The position numbers and the translations under genes are program-made. The notes beneath the pieces were generated by a model, which worked only from the letters and a program-made list of their open reading frames with translations, was not told the DNA's origin and did no database searches. From an uncultured Bacilli bacterium (GTDB taxonomy: Bacteria; Bacillota_I; Bacilli_A; RF39; UBA660), in contig CAJTKB010000011.1 in the NCBI GenBank assembly GCA_910576925.1, forward strand, positions 1-31,242: a stretch of DNA of 31,242 bases, given 5' to 3'. Positions 31,153 through 31,242 of the stretch are shown here, piece after piece. The stretch's first letter is position 1, and the number at the start of each line of letters is the position of its first letter.

Positions 31153-31242
31153 CTTGGCAACTACCTATTTTCGCATACACTATCGTTGGCGTAAAGTGGC
31201 TTAACTACTGTGTTCGGGATGGAAACAGGTGTACCCCACTTG
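31153..31242 (-). rRNA. rrf: 5S ribosomal RNA, 5' end cut by the window edge
   Basis: About 90 nt of the 3' part of 5S rRNA. The minus strand holds ACCTGTTTCCATCCCGAACA and AGTTAAGCC, the highly conserved helix III/loop region, and ends GGTAGTTGCCAAG as bacterial 5S genes do. About 20-25 nt of the 5' end lie beyond the window. As 5S is normally last, 23S and 16S genes are expected to the right. Confidence 0.95.

Noticed and set aside
1..31242. Mycoplasma-type code (TGA as Trp)
   Set aside because: Genes such as the acyltransferase at 59 end in TGA, and conserved tryptophans use TGG, so the standard code applies.
1..31242. CRISPR arrays, prophage or insertion sequences
   Set aside because: No regularly spaced repeats, transposase or phage structural genes were seen. 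Base composition is uniform by eye.

Overview
This is a compact, very AT-rich stretch of a Gram-positive chromosome. RecU, a DnaD-type primosome protein, PrsA, a sufCDSUB-ordered Fe-S operon and several peptidoglycan enzymes place it in Firmicutes/Bacilli. The small genome style, the AT richness and the presence of both SipW-type and thioester surface proteins suggest an uncultured host-associated lineage of the Erysipelotrichia/RF39 kind; that placement is inference. TGA is used as a stop and tryptophan is read from TGG, so the code is the standard one, not the Mycoplasma code. No insertion sequence, prophage, CRISPR array or tRNA was seen. A 5S rRNA gene is cut by the right edge, so the rest of a ribosomal RNA operon presumably lies beyond it.

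Layout. 59-3983 (minus) is a cell-surface acyl-modification cassette: two paralogous membrane-anchored SGNH hydrolases followed by two acyltransferase-3 integral membrane proteins, the first of which carries a frameshift. 4061-5605 (minus) is a two-gene module of a HipA-like kinase and a HIRAN-domain protein under its own strong promoter. 5772-9231 (plus) is recU followed by a class A penicillin-binding protein. 9322-13093 (minus) holds nth, dnaD, cca and dacA. 13405-14256 (plus) is a VanY-type D,D-carboxypeptidase. 14270-17623 (minus) is a surface-display cluster: a thioester-domain/Cna-B adhesin, a sortase lacking the expected catalytic arginine, an unknown membrane protein and a TasA-like SipW-type protein. 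17706-19795 (minus) holds pyrimidine-nucleoside phosphorylase, an XRE regulator and a short SSB. 19939-24267 (minus) is sufC-D-S-U-B with an unusually small SufD.

24407-26128 (minus) is a large unrecognised cytosolic protein with a C-terminal coiled coil. It is divergent from 26282-27441 (plus), a membrane protein plus a HIT-family hydrolase. 27434-28250 (minus) has a PF06541-type membrane protein and two tiny YjcZ-like single-membrane-segment proteins, one of only 27 residues. 28405-29433 (plus) is PrsA, and 29631-31058 (minus) is a double-length ThyX made of two fused ThyX-like halves.

The genes converge on building and decorating the envelope (PBP, DacA, VanY, PrsA, sortase, acyltransferases, SGNH esterases), with housekeeping genes for DNA repair and replication, tRNA maturation, Fe-S assembly and thymidylate supply. 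The strongest candidates for something not well described are the HipA-like kinase/HIRAN pair, the sortase without its arginine together with its thioester substrate and third-gene partner, and the two-domain ThyX.
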